Shown: positions 27,080 to 34,561 of the stretch, in pieces
How positions within the stretch are numbered: position 1 is the stretch's first letter
Layout of the letters: each line of letters begins with the position of its first letter
Source of the DNA: Methylobacterium soli
Lineage (GTDB): Bacteria; Pseudomonadota; Alphaproteobacteria; Rhizobiales; Beijerinckiaceae
Reading direction: 5' to 3'
Assembly (NCBI RefSeq): GCF_008806385.1
Contig: NZ_VZZK01000018.1
Coordinates: 53,230-117,229, forward strand
DNA: 64,000 nucleotides
The notes under the pieces: generated by a model
Seen by the model: the letters and a program-made list of their open reading frames with translations, nothing else
Told to the model about the DNA's origin: nothing
Database searches by the model: none
Position numbers and translations under genes: made by a program

Positions 27080-27490
27080 CTATTCCATGTGCCGGGTGAC
27101 CGTGATGGTGAAATGCTGACCCTTGGCCGAGGCGCCCGCCACCGCCTCGACGCGCGCGGCATCCTGGCCCTCGCTCTCCGGGCCGGCCCGGTAATACAGG
27201 CCAAGCGCCGGGATCTTCTTCTCCGGGCAGACCTTCGAATCCGCCTTCAGGCTGAGCGCCACGAGCTTGACCGTGAGGGTGCCGCGCGTCGGCGCCGTCG
27301 TGATGCGCAGGTCCGGCGCCGGCAAGCCGGAGCAGGTCTCGTTGACGTTGGCGTAGACGCCGAGCTGGATTTCCTGGCCAGACGCGGCCCGCACGGCGCG
27401 GTCGTTGCCCTCCAGCGGCGCCTCCGCCGAGGCCGCCACGCTCGCCATCCAGAGCGCGCAGAATCCGCAACTGACCGCCCCGATGCGCAA
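27080..27490 (-). CDS. Secreted conserved hypothetical protein
   Basis: 136 aa with signal peptide (RIGAVSCGFCALWMASVAAS). The mature part contains GVYANVNETCSGLPAPDLRI, TAPTRGTLTVK, and C-P-E-K-K-I-P-A-L-G-L-Y-Y, a beta-rich Cys pair pattern seen in secreted alphaproteobacterial proteins of unknown function. TTG at 27490 chosen for the signal peptide; an ATG at 27541 is an alternative. Confidence 0.7.
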   Translation of the reverse strand: MRIGAVSCGFCALWMASVAASAEAPLEGNDRAVRAASGQEIQLGVYANVNETCSGLPAPDLRITTAPTRGTLTVKLVALSLKADSKVCPEKKIPALGLYYRAGPESEGQDAARVEAVAGASAKGQHFTITVTRHME

Positions 27491-27589
27491 ACCCTCGGCC
27501 TCCTGCGGGGCGGGACGCGGCCGACGCCTCCGCCAAACCATCCCGCTCCGGCACGAGGCTTACGGCGGCCCGGCCCCTCCGGCAACGCA

Positions 27590-27628
27590 GGAAAACAGAA
27601 AGCCCGCCGCGGCAAGGCCGGGCGGGCT
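27590..27628 (-). terminator. Terminator of the gene at 27655
   Basis: Perfect 8-bp stem AGCCCGCC/GGCGGGCT (27601-27608, 27621-27628) followed, on the minus strand, by the T-rich TTTCTGTTTTC. Confidence 0.8.
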
Positions 27629-27654
27629 CGGGTTCGTCGGCCTGGTGGGCGGCG

Positions 27655-27858
27655 CTAGCGGTCGCCCACGCCGGAGAGCAGCTTCTCGATCTGCGCCATT
27701 CCGCTCTCGCGGGCCTTGGCCTCGCTGTGCAGGCTCCGGTCGGAGCGCTGGGCGAGCTTCCCGTTCTTCCGGATCGCCCACTGATAGGAAGCACCGTCCG
27801 CCTTCGGCGGCAGAATCTCGAGAGAGTACGGGTAAAGCTTGGGATCTGTCTCTGTCAT
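27655..27858 (-). CDS. Small hypothetical protein
   Basis: 67 aa: MTETDPKLYPYSLEILPPK, then SYQWAIRKNGKLAQRSDRS and a helical end (EAKARESGMAQIEKLLSGV). It looks like a compact alpha/beta fold, similar in layout to short conserved proteins of Methylobacterium. The ATG at 27858 is used; an ATG at 27876 is in frame. Has its own terminator. Confidence 0.62.
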   Translation of the reverse strand: MTETDPKLYPYSLEILPPKADGASYQWAIRKNGKLAQRSDRSLHSEAKARESGMAQIEKLLSGVGDR

Positions 27859-28004
27859 GCCCCCGATATGGTGCATCCGCCCGCGATTGCCAACCCTCGG
27901 CCGCGCTCGGGGTACTGTTCAGGCACAGAACCCCGCAGCCTTCCGAGTGGCGGGTTCACCGACGTTGTAATGTCAGCAATCGGTCGCGGTCACCGGGAGA
28001 GGCG

Positions 28005-28244
28005 TCAGGCTTGCCGAGCGCTTGATTGAAAGCGAGCGGTCGCGACTCCTGTTTCGGACGCGAAGGGCCGCGCGGCCTCCTGATCGAGCCGGCGACCTGC
28101 ATGTTGTGCGGCCTGACGCTCGACGAGATGGGCACGCATAAGGTCAATTCTTCGAGCGCCCTTGCGCGCTGCGCGCCAGCCAAACCAAGCGGCCACGACC
28201 GCCAGCAGCGGCGGGACAGCCAGGAAAAGGTAGGACAGTTCCAT
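28005..28244 (-). CDS. Hypothetical single-helix membrane protein
   Basis: 79 aa: a membrane helix (LSYLFLAVPPLLAVVAAWFG), then a basic amphipathic helix (RAARKGARRIDLMRAHLVER) and a polar tail. Ribosome site weak (GAGAG). Unrecognised. Confidence 0.45.
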   Translation of the reverse strand: MELSYLFLAVPPLLAVVAAWFGWRAARKGARRIDLMRAHLVERQAAQHAGRRLDQEAARPFASETGVATARFQSSARQA

Positions 28245-28347
28245 CAGCGAAGGCTCTCGAGCATCGTCCTCGCCCACCAATGTAAGCCTCCCGCGACCAA
28301 AGCCCAAACGATGGCCGTGATGCCGGCCTGGGCTGGTAAAAGCCGTC

Positions 28348-28599
28348 ATGTCCCGTTGGCTTGAACCTGAGTGCGCGCTCGCCCTCTACGTGGTTTTCAT
28401 GGCCGCGGTAACTCGCTCAGTGTTGCGCTGAGCACCGAGCCCCGAAGCTGCATCGAGCGAGCACTTGGTCTCCGCAGGCCTTGCGATCCTAGCGTTCGGC
28501 GTGGTGCCCACGCTCGTCGTCTACGAACTTTGGTGGCGCTCGGGGCGCGATTGGAGTCAGGGTGATGGGGCGAAGGCTGAACGACGACATGGAGCTTAA
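28348..28599 (+). pseudogene. Possible small membrane-protein gene split by a TGA
   Basis: An ATG at 28348 opens MSRWLEPECALALYVVFMAA and meets TGA at 28429-28431. The same frame continues without another stop to TAA at 28597 and encodes a membrane helix (VSAGLAILAFGVVPTLVVYE) and a polar tail. Either one gene was interrupted by a nonsense change, or a 44-aa protein starts at the TTG at 28465. Low confidence. Confidence 0.3.
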
Positions 28600-28620
28600 G
28601 CAGCAGAGATGCTTAAGCTC
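28592..28620. terminator. Hairpin between convergent genes
   Basis: Perfect 10-bp inverted repeat GAGCTTAAGC/GCTTAAGCTC with a 9-base loop. It lies at the 3' ends of the frame at 28348 and the lipoprotein gene at 28626. No T run; may terminate both. Confidence 0.6.
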
Positions 28621-28625
28621 TTCAC

Positions 28626-28877
28626 TCACGGACGATATCGGCCCTTCTCGCACCAGAACTTCGTCCGTACACCCTCTTGTCCGTTGAACAGGACGGCCGC
28701 TACGTCGCAGTTCTCACGGTTGTAGGCCTCTCCATCCTTCGCATCGAAACTCGCAACATGGATACGAGCGCCGTCAGTCACGATTGAGTTGCGGTAGAGA
28801 GTGTAGCCTGATCCGCTAATCAGGTCACAGGCTCCTACGAGGCCGCACAGGCCGAAGGCGAGCAGGGCAGTGCGCAT
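28626..28877 (-). CDS. Small lipoprotein
   Basis: 83 aa with a lipoprotein signal: MRTALLAFGLCGLVGACDL, lipobox L-V-G-A-C with the modified Cys at about 17. The mature part has two more Cys (NRENCDVAAVLF, KFWCEKGRY) that may form a disulfide. The ATG at 28877 is chosen because the lipobox then falls at the normal distance. Function unknown. Confidence 0.65.
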   Translation of the reverse strand: MRTALLAFGLCGLVGACDLISGSGYTLYRNSIVTDGARIHVASFDAKDGEAYNRENCDVAAVLFNGQEGVRTKFWCEKGRYRP

Positions 28878-28920
28878 GGCGAGAATGTATCCGGGTATAC
28901 GCCGTTGTCGAGGGACGCTA

Positions 28921-29553
28921 TCAAAAACGCGAATTGCGGCCGCTGTAATATAAAATCGGAAATCGAGTATCGGCATCGAAAATTAATTCGTCGTCTGCAA
29001 ATATTACACGTTTATGGCCATGGACTGTCTTAAAAAGCTCAAATATTCGCTCAAGGAATTTGAGGTGGAGTTCATTTAGATCAGGCAAAATAGTCTCCAG
29101 CCAATCGTTCATTTTAGAAATTTTCATTCCTTTGGCTTCGTCTTCCTCGAGGAGACTTAAGTGATAGATGTCCTCACTGGCTGGAAAGAATGAATTTGTC
29201 GGTTGCGGATGATGAAGGAGGCTAAATTGATAGTTTTTCGGGAACATCTCAACATGTTTGTGCGCGTCCTCTGAAAGATAGTGATGCGTTGCGCTTGTCC
29301 GCATTTTCTTCGCGAATTCGTATTCGACTGTTGATGTCCAAGTTTCGATTTTGTCTGAAATTTTCTCGCCGTATTCCCTTTCGCTTTGCTTCTTATGCCT
29401 GACAAGCTTAATTGAATAATCATTGAATACTTTGATAAATTCTACTAGCTTCGCGTAGAGATTACGGCGCATCGTCAGGTGATGAATCTTGATTATTTCG
29501 TTGAGCTGGTCGTTGTCATTCCTGTCATGCATGTAACCAATAACGAGTTTCAC
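28921..29553 (-). CDS. AT-rich unknown protein, main part of a frameshifted gene
   Basis: 210 aa, rich in Lys, Asn, His and Phe, with codon use and base composition far from its neighbours; this suggests horizontal gain. Mostly helical (LYAKLVEFIKVFNDYSIKLV, LNELHLKFLERIFELFKTV); no motif recognised. The first codon is a GTG at 29553 that overlaps the stop of the fragment at 29550-29690 by four bases. The joint reads as one protein if one T is added to the T5 run at 29554-29558 (minus sense), giving VPFFVKLVIGY. So this is probably the C-terminal 80 % of a roughly 255-aa protein. Confidence 0.6.
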   Translation of the reverse strand: MKLVIGYMHDRNDNDQLNEIIKIHHLTMRRNLYAKLVEFIKVFNDYSIKLVRHKKQSEREYGEKISDKIETWTSTVEYEFAKKMRTSATHHYLSEDAHKHVEMFPKNYQFSLLHHPQPTNSFFPASEDIYHLSLLEEDEAKGMKISKMNDWLETILPDLNELHLKFLERIFELFKTVHGHKRVIFADDELIFDADTRFPILYYSGRNSRF

Positions 29554-29690
29554 AAAAACGGAACGTCATTGGCGGCTAAGCCGGACGCAGCAACGAAATT
29601 CAAATGCTCCTTTGGTAGCCGGAGCAGTTCAGAGCGATCCAACTTAATCTCGGCCCACTCGTAAATTTTGAATGCCATCGCCGTTTCCAT
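29550..29690 (-). pseudogene. N-terminal fragment of the AT-rich gene
   Basis: 46 codons: METAMAFKIYEWAEIKLDRS through PKEHLNFVAASGLAANDVPF, then TGA. The following minus-strand frame continues the sense in the -1 direction. Either a real frameshift, a sequencing error in a T5 run, or two coupled genes with a GTGA overlap. The text LPKEHLNFVAASGLAAND reads like the start of a larger protein, favouring a split gene. Confidence 0.45.
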
Positions 29691-29751
29691 TCCCACGCCT
29701 ATACTCTTCACTTGCGACGAAATCACCGCCGCCTTGCCGCGCGCGGGATGC

Positions 29752-30267
29752 CTAGTCGGCCCACCGCACCTTCTTATCACCGAGGTGACGCGTGCTGCTG
29801 GCGAACTGGAGCAGTGCCCTGTTCCTACCTGTCTCGACGATTAGCGCGATGGCAGACCTCAGCGCGTGGGCGACCGGCAGGCAATCTGCGGGCCGTGGAA
29901 CGGACAATCGGTAGCTGGTCGGATATCGGAGATCCTGCTTGTTGCTCATCTCGTGAAGGTGCAGCACGAAGGCGGCGAGGTTCTCGACTGCCGGCAGACG
30001 GCGGCTTTCGCATTCCGATAGAACCCAAGGCAAATCATGCCCCAGCTTTCCCCGAATGATCTTTTCGGCAACCCCTTGAGACGCGAGAAATGATTTCAGC
30101 AGAAGCTCGATCGAGTGCGTCAGCAGGAAGTAGCCTGCAAATTTGAGGTCCGGCTTGGCTTCGGACAGATGCTCGAACGCCTCAAGATACTCAACGCCTC
30201 GCGCGTACAACTCGCCAGCGAAGAGCCCTTGGGGCCGTGGCATCTCGATGGCTTCAGGATCTGACAT
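29752..30267 (-). CDS. HEPN-like protein
   Basis: 171 aa, all-helical. The segment GYFLLTHSIELLLKSFLASQ followed by KLGHDLPWVLSE matches the pattern of HEPN-fold proteins (helix with E-L-L-L-K, then G-H-D-L). R72 and H77 form the R-x4-H motif that is the RNase active site in many HEPN toxins and defence effectors. It lies 61 bp upstream of the AT-rich gene on the same strand. Assignment rests on pattern only; RNase activity is inferred. Confidence 0.68.
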   Translation of the reverse strand: MSDPEAIEMPRPQGLFAGELYARGVEYLEAFEHLSEAKPDLKFAGYFLLTHSIELLLKSFLASQGVAEKIIRGKLGHDLPWVLSECESRRLPAVENLAAFVLHLHEMSNKQDLRYPTSYRLSVPRPADCLPVAHALRSAIALIVETGRNRALLQFASSTRHLGDKKVRWAD

Positions 30268-30346
30268 CGTGCCTACGCCCGCTATGTGAACCGGCCGCAG
30301 CTCGGGTCACCCAGACAGCCCTTCGCCTTTCGGTGCCTGCCGCGGA

Positions 30347-30524
30347 TCATTGCTGCCATTGATCCCACCGTATCTTCCCGAGCACGATGATCGAGGCGAA
30401 CGGCGCCGCGGCGGTGTCGCCCAGCGCTACCTCCGGATCATCGGGCTCTAGCATTAGCAGCACGGCGGCCGTTGCGAGAGCGATGATCACCCCCCGACAA
30501 TCGCCACTGAATGCGCTGGTTCAC
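30347..30524 (-). pseudogene. Possible small membrane protein with a G-run frameshift
   Basis: A GTG at 30490 opens 47 codons with a membrane helix (IIALATAAVLLMLEP) and tail ending GKIRWDQWQQ. Upstream, a GTG at 30524 opens MNQRIQWRLSG in another frame. Removing one G from the G6 run (30490-30495) joins them as RLSGVIIALATAAV, a natural membrane-protein start. It may be intact with the shorter start. Confidence 0.3.
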
Positions 30525-30663
30525 GATCAGGCGACCCCCTGCCCTCCGGTGCTCGGTGCGCAACCGTGCTCCCGAGCGAGGTCAGGATCTGGCGCGGCCC
30601 GCCGTCGCGACAAGACCGACACCACCGCGCTTCAGCTGCTTCCGCGCATCCCCGGAAACGACT

Positions 30664-30685
30664 AAGGCCGCCCGGAGGCGGCCTT
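30664..30685 (-). terminator. Hairpin after tRNA-Gly
   Basis: Perfect 9-bp stem AAGGCCGCC/GGCGGCCTT with a 4-base loop, 27 bases beyond the tRNA 3' end. It probably terminates the tRNA transcript although the T stretch is short. Confidence 0.65.
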
Positions 30686-30711
30686 TAAGTCATTCGTCTG
30701 GTTGGGAAAAT

Positions 30712-30786
30712 TGGAGCGGGCGAAGGGATTCGAACCCTCGACCCCAACCTTGGCAAGGTTGTGCTCTACCCCTGAGCTACACCCGC
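30712..30786 (-). tRNA. tRNA-Gly (anticodon GCC)
   Basis: 75 nt including an encoded CCA. Acceptor stem GCGGGTG/CGCCCGC, D-arm GCTC...GAGC, anticodon stem CAACC/GGTTG with loop TTGCCAA (anticodon GCC at 30752-30754), T-arm GAGGG-TTCGAAT-CCCTT. Cloverleaf complete. Its 3' end faces the accessory region, the orientation used by many tRNA-integrating islands. Confidence 0.97.
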
Positions 30787-30914
30787 TCTCTCTGGCGCCG
30801 TTGCGGGGCTGTGGGCCCCGGCGGCCCCGGACGGCGATCTCTAAACACCATTCCGCTGGAGGTTGCAAGCGCTGAGTTTGGGGTTCTTTTCAGCCGGTAC
30901 GCGTGCCTCGGCCC

Positions 30915-31379
30915 TCACCAGAGGGCGGCCGGGGGGCGGCCTTCGCGGATCTCCGCGAGGCGGTCGCGGGTGGCGCGGGTGGTCTCCTCCGGCAGGGCGT
31001 CGAGGGGGAAGAAGCCGCATTCCGCGATCTCGCGGTCCGGCGCCTTGCGGCGCAGTACCGAGAAGGCGGGGGCGACGTAGAGCGCGACGTGGTCGCGGCC
31101 CGCGGCGGCGGCGTTGCGGTAGAAGCCGTGCAGGCGCAGCGCCCCGCTCGGCACGATCTCGGCCTCCTCGCGGAACTCCCGCAGCATCGCGTCGGGGGCG
31201 TTCTCGCCGGGCTCGATGCCGCCGCCGGGCAGGTGCCAGCCGGCGACGTAGGTGTGGCGGACGAGGCAGACGCGGCCCTGCCCGTCGATGGCAGCGCCGC
31301 GCACCCCGAGGGTCATGCCCCGGGTCACCAGGGCGCCGAGGTGGAAGAGGCGCCGCAGCAGCGGCTGATCGAGGAGCAT
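30915..31379 (-). CDS. Nudix hydrolase
   Basis: 154 aa. The Nudix box G-G-G-I-E-P-G-E-(x7)-R-E-F-R-E-E-A-E-I fits GX5EX7REUXEEXGU except that the last Gly is Glu. It is preceded by VCLVRHTYVAGWHLPGGG, the arrangement of ADP-ribose/nucleoside-diphosphate hydrolases. ATG at 31379. It follows the fumarylacetoacetase-family gene by only 8 bp, so one transcript. Substrate unknown. Confidence 0.88.
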   Translation of the reverse strand: MLLDQPLLRRLFHLGALVTRGMTLGVRGAAIDGQGRVCLVRHTYVAGWHLPGGGIEPGENAPDAMLREFREEAEIVPSGALRLHGFYRNAAAAGRDHVALYVAPAFSVLRRKAPDREIAECGFFPLDALPEETTRATRDRLAEIREGRPPAALW

Positions 31380-31387
31380 CCGGATGA

Positions 31388-32086
31388 TCAGACCACCGCG
31401 AGCGCGATCTCGCCGAGCCCCTCGATGCTCGCCACCAGGGTCTGCCCGCGCTGCACCGGGCCGACGCCGGAGGGCGTGCCCGTGAACAGGAGGTCGCCGG
31501 GCTGCAGCTCGAAATAGGCCGACAGGTAGGCGACCTGCTCGGCCACCGACCAGATCATCTCGGACAGATCCCCGCGCTGGCGCGGCGCGCCATCCACCGA
31601 AAGGCCGATCAGGCCCCGGTCCGGATGGCCGATCCGGGCGGCGCGGTGCAGCGGCCCGATCGGCGCGGAGGTGTCGGCCGCCTTGCCGAGATCCCAGGGC
31701 CGCGCCAGGCGCTTGGCCTCGTCCTGGAGGTCGCGCCGGGTCATGTCGAGGCCGACCGCGTAGCCGTAGACATGGTCGAGGGCGTCCGCGACCGGGATGT
31801 CGCGCCCGCCCGTGCCGAGGGCCGCCACCAGCTCGACCTCGAAATGGTAATTTTGCGTGCGCGGCGGGTACGGATGAGGCACGGGGTCGGGCCCGCCGGC
31901 GATCTGCAGGGCATCGGCGGGCTTCATGAAGAAGAAGGGCGGCTCGCGGTCCGGGTCCGCCCCCATCTCGCGGGCATGGGCGGCGTAGTTGCGCCCCACG
32001 CAATAGACGCGGCGGACCGGGAACAGGTCCTCGCTGCCGACGATCGGCAGCGCGACGCGGGGCGGGTTCGGAATGACGGAGAGCAT
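31388..32086 (-). CDS. Fumarylacetoacetate hydrolase-family protein
   Basis: 232 aa, the short FAH form that cleaves or decarboxylates beta-diketo acids (fumarylpyruvate hydrolase, oxaloacetate decarboxylase). Visible: VYCVGRNYAAHAREMG, the metal-binding E-x-E in NYHFEVELVAAL, D in YAVGLDMTRRDLQ, and the typical LLFTGTPSGVGPV. Its neighbours do not reveal the pathway. Divergent from the FAD dehydrogenase gene. Confidence 0.9.
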   Translation of the reverse strand: MLSVIPNPPRVALPIVGSEDLFPVRRVYCVGRNYAAHAREMGADPDREPPFFFMKPADALQIAGGPDPVPHPYPPRTQNYHFEVELVAALGTGGRDIPVADALDHVYGYAVGLDMTRRDLQDEAKRLARPWDLGKAADTSAPIGPLHRAARIGHPDRGLIGLSVDGAPRQRGDLSEMIWSVAEQVAYLSAYFELQPGDLLFTGTPSGVGPVQRGQTLVASIEGLGEIALAVV

Positions 32087-32235
32087 GGTGTCGCCTCGTG
32101 ACCTCGACCTCTGGGGCCTGGCGCCTGCCTCGGCGCGCGCCGCCCTGCACGGATCCGGCCCGTCTGGTATCTAGCGGATGCGACGGTCGGCGCCATCCCA
32201 CCCGCCCGCACGGCTTTGCTATCCACGGGCCGCCC

Positions 32236-32271
32236 AAGATCCGACTTTTCGCCAAGATCCGACTTTTCGCC
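32236..32271. repeat. 18-bp perfect tandem duplication
   Basis: AAGATCCGACTTTTCGCC occurs twice head to tail, ending 19 bases before the ATG of the FAD dehydrogenase gene, so it lies in the promoter/leader. Could double a binding site or be recent slippage. Confidence 0.9.
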
Positions 32272-32290
32272 AGGGACCCACGCAGGACGC

Positions 32291-33745
32291 ATGACCGAGC
32301 CCGCCCCCGTCCCCGACGCCCTCCTGTCGGCCCTGCGCGCGCGCCTCGGCGCCGCGCAGGTCCTCACCGAGCCGGCGGCGCTCGCGCCCCATCTCGTCGA
32401 GACCCGCGGGCTCTATCGCGGCACGGCCTCGGCGGTGGTGCGGCCGGCCGACACCGCCGAGGTCGCCTTCACGGTCGGGGCCTGCGCGGCGTCGGGCGTG
32501 CCGATCGTGGCGCAGGGCGGCAATACCGGGCTCGTCGGCGGCGGCGTGCCGCGGGGCGGGATCGTGCTCTCGCTCGCGCGCCTGTCCGGCATCCGCGCCC
32601 TCGATCCCGTCGGCGCGACCCTCACGGTGGAGGCCGGCGCGATCCTGGCGGAGGTGCAGGCGGCCGCGGCGGCGGCGGGGTTCCTGTTTCCCCTCTCGCT
32701 CGCCTCGGAGGGCTCCTGCACCATCGGGGGCAACCTCGCCACCAACGCGGGCGGCACCGCCGTCCTCGCCTACGGCAATGCCCGCGACCTCGTGCTCGGC
32801 CTCGAGGTGGTGCTGGCCGACGGGCGGATCTGGAACGGCCTGAAGGGCCTGCGCAAGAACAACGCCGGCTACGACCTCAAGCACCTCTTCGTCGGGTCGG
32901 AGGGCACCCTCGGGATCATCACGGCCGCGACCCTGAAGCTGTTCCCCAAGCCGCTCTCGCGGGCGGTCGGCTTCGTCGGCCTCGCCTCGCCCCGCGCCGC
33001 GCTCGCCCTGTTCGCGCGGATGCGGCGCGCCGCCGGCCCGAGCCTGACCGCCTTCGAGGTGATGCCGCGCTTCGGCCTCGACCTCGTCCTGGCCCATCGG
33101 CCCGGCGCCCGATCCCCGCTCGCCGAGCCCCACGACACCTACGCGCTCGTGGAGTTCTCGAGCCTGCAGCCCGAGGCCGGGATGGAGGCGGCGCTGGCGG
33201 CGTCCCTGGCCGCGGCCCTGGCGGACGGCACCGCCCAGGATGCCACGATCGGGGCGAGCGAGGCGCAGAACGCCGCCCTCTGGGCCCTGCGCGAGGATCT
33301 CTCCGAGGCCCAGAGGCGCGAGGGCGGCTCGATCAAGCACGACGTCTCGGTGCCCCTCGCGCGCTTGGCGGATTTCCTCGAGGAGGCGACCGCCGCGTGC
33401 CTTGCCGCGATGCCGGGCCTGCGGCCCTGCGCGTTCGGGCATTTCGGGGACGGCAACATCCACTTCAACCTGAGCCAGCCCGTCGACATGGACCGGGATG
33501 CCTTCCTGGCGGAATGGGGCCGCTTCAACGCAATCGTGCACGACATCGTCGTGCGCCTCGACGGCTCGATCGCGGCCGAGCACGGCATCGGCCTGATCAA
33601 ACGTGACGCGCTGCAGCATTACGGCGATCCGGTCGGCCTCGACCTGATGCGCCGCCTCAAGGCCGCCCTCGACCCGGCCGACCTCCTCAACCCGGGCAAG
33701 GTGCTGCCCGGCGAGGCCGCCGCGCAGGCGCCCGGCCTGCCCTGA
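32291..33745 (+). CDS. FAD-binding 2-hydroxyacid dehydrogenase (D2HGDH/GlcD-like)
   Basis: 484-aa flavoprotein of the vanillyl-alcohol-oxidase fold that oxidises D-2-hydroxyacids (D-lactate, D-2-hydroxyglutarate, glycolate). FAD domain: VAQGGNTGLVGGGVP, SEGSCTIGGNLATNAGGT, LRKNNAGYDLKHLFVGSEGT. The C-terminal cap has CAFGHFGDGNIHFNL (metal/substrate His pair) and IAAEHGIGLIK. ATG at 32291 fits the family start. Substrate not decidable. Confidence 0.9.
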   Translation: MTEPAPVPDALLSALRARLGAAQVLTEPAALAPHLVETRGLYRGTASAVVRPADTAEVAFTVGACAASGVPIVAQGGNTGLVGGGVPRGGIVLSLARLSGIRALDPVGATLTVEAGAILAEVQAAAAAAGFLFPLSLASEGSCTIGGNLATNAGGTAVLAYGNARDLVLGLEVVLADGRIWNGLKGLRKNNAGYDLKHLFVGSEGTLGIITAATLKLFPKPLSRAVGFVGLASPRAALALFARMRRAAGPSLTAFEVMPRFGLDLVLAHRPGARSPLAEPHDTYALVEFSSLQPEAGMEAALAASLAAALADGTAQDATIGASEAQNAALWALREDLSEAQRREGGSIKHDVSVPLARLADFLEEATAACLAAMPGLRPCAFGHFGDGNIHFNLSQPVDMDRDAFLAEWGRFNAIVHDIVVRLDGSIAAEHGIGLIKRDALQHYGDPVGLDLMRRLKAALDPADLLNPGKVLPGEAAAQAPGLP

Positions 33746-34193
33746 CACGGGTGCGATGCAACGCGACCGGCCCCGGCCGCGTTAGATCCCGCATCAAGTG
33801 CAGATCTCGGGGCGCACATTTCAGGATGCAGCTCTCGGGGCGCAGGATTACGGTTTCGAGAGCGTGCGGGACGGCGAGGCGCCGCCCATCCACAGGGCGG
33901 AGACCGGATCGGGGACGGGCCGCTCCGTTGGCCGGAAGGGTATTGTGCAATGCACAAAACAGGGTCAGGATAGGCGACCGAGACAGGCCGGGCGTGATTG
34001 CCCGGCACCGTGGAGCGGTCGGGATTTCCGGGCCAGGGGCGCATCGATGTGCGTTATCGAGACCTTAACGGCTTTCGCCAAATCCTCGCGGCCCGTGCTC
34101 GCGCCGGCCCCGATGCGGGACGGATGGCACGCCGCCCGCATGAGCTGCCGCTCCGACGAATCGCACGCGTGATCGAGACAAGGAGACGATTCC
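33746..34193. promoter_or_regulatory. Gene-free region with direct repeats and an operator-like palindrome
   Basis: 448 bases without a convincing gene. An 18-bp element TGCAGATCTCGGGGCGCA (33799) recurs with one change at 33827 (28-bp spacing). TTGTGCA-A-TGCACAA at 33943-33957 is a perfect 7-bp inverted repeat around one base, the form of a dimeric regulator site. Its TGCA-rich core recalls PhaR-type sites of alphaproteobacteria, an inference. It lies about 240 bp before the DUF2218 gene. Confidence 0.5.
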
Positions 34194-34487
34194 ATGCCCA
34201 CCTCACAGGCCCGCGTCCAGACCGCCGAGGCCAGCCGCTACCTGCAGCAGCTCTGCCGCCACTGGAGCCACAAGTTCCCGGTCGAGAACACGCCGGAGCA
34301 CGGCACGGTGCCGTTCGGCGAGGACCGGGTCTGCACCTTCGAGGCGGAGCCGGATGCTCTTCTGATGCGCGTCGTGACGGCGGACCCGGCCGGCCTCACC
34401 CGCCTGGAGAACGTGGTCTCCGATCACCTGATGCGCTTCGCCTTCCGGGAGAATCTCGGCGAGATCACCTGGTCGCGCGCCGCTTGA
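34194..34487 (+). CDS. DUF2218 domain protein
   Basis: 97 aa. Typical DUF2218 text: AEASRYLQQLCRHWSHKF, GTVPFGEDRVCTFEAEPDAL, and ENVVSDHLMRFAFRENLGEI then W. AAGGAG eight bases before the ATG. Members are often encoded near siderophore or iron-uptake genes; none are here. Function unknown. Confidence 0.92.
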   Translation: MPTSQARVQTAEASRYLQQLCRHWSHKFPVENTPEHGTVPFGEDRVCTFEAEPDALLMRVVTADPAGLTRLENVVSDHLMRFAFRENLGEITWSRAA

Positions 34488-34561
34488 AACGGCCGGTCTC
34501 GCACCGATCTTGCTCCTGATCTCGTGCGTGAGATCGGCCCGGTACGCGAGGTTTGGCCCCC

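Noticed and set aside
21900..30711. Search for a second copy of the tRNA-Gly 3' end as an attachment site
   Set aside because: No copy of the T-arm/acceptor sequence was found by eye on the island side, and no integrase gene is present, so no att site is claimed.
33799..33844. Two 18-bp repeats considered as a CRISPR remnant
   Set aside because: Only two copies with a 10-base gap; no array, no cas genes.
34047..34172. 41-codon frame starting MCVIETLTAFAKSS
   Set aside because: No ribosome site, no recognisable composition; it lies in the control region of the DUF2218 gene.
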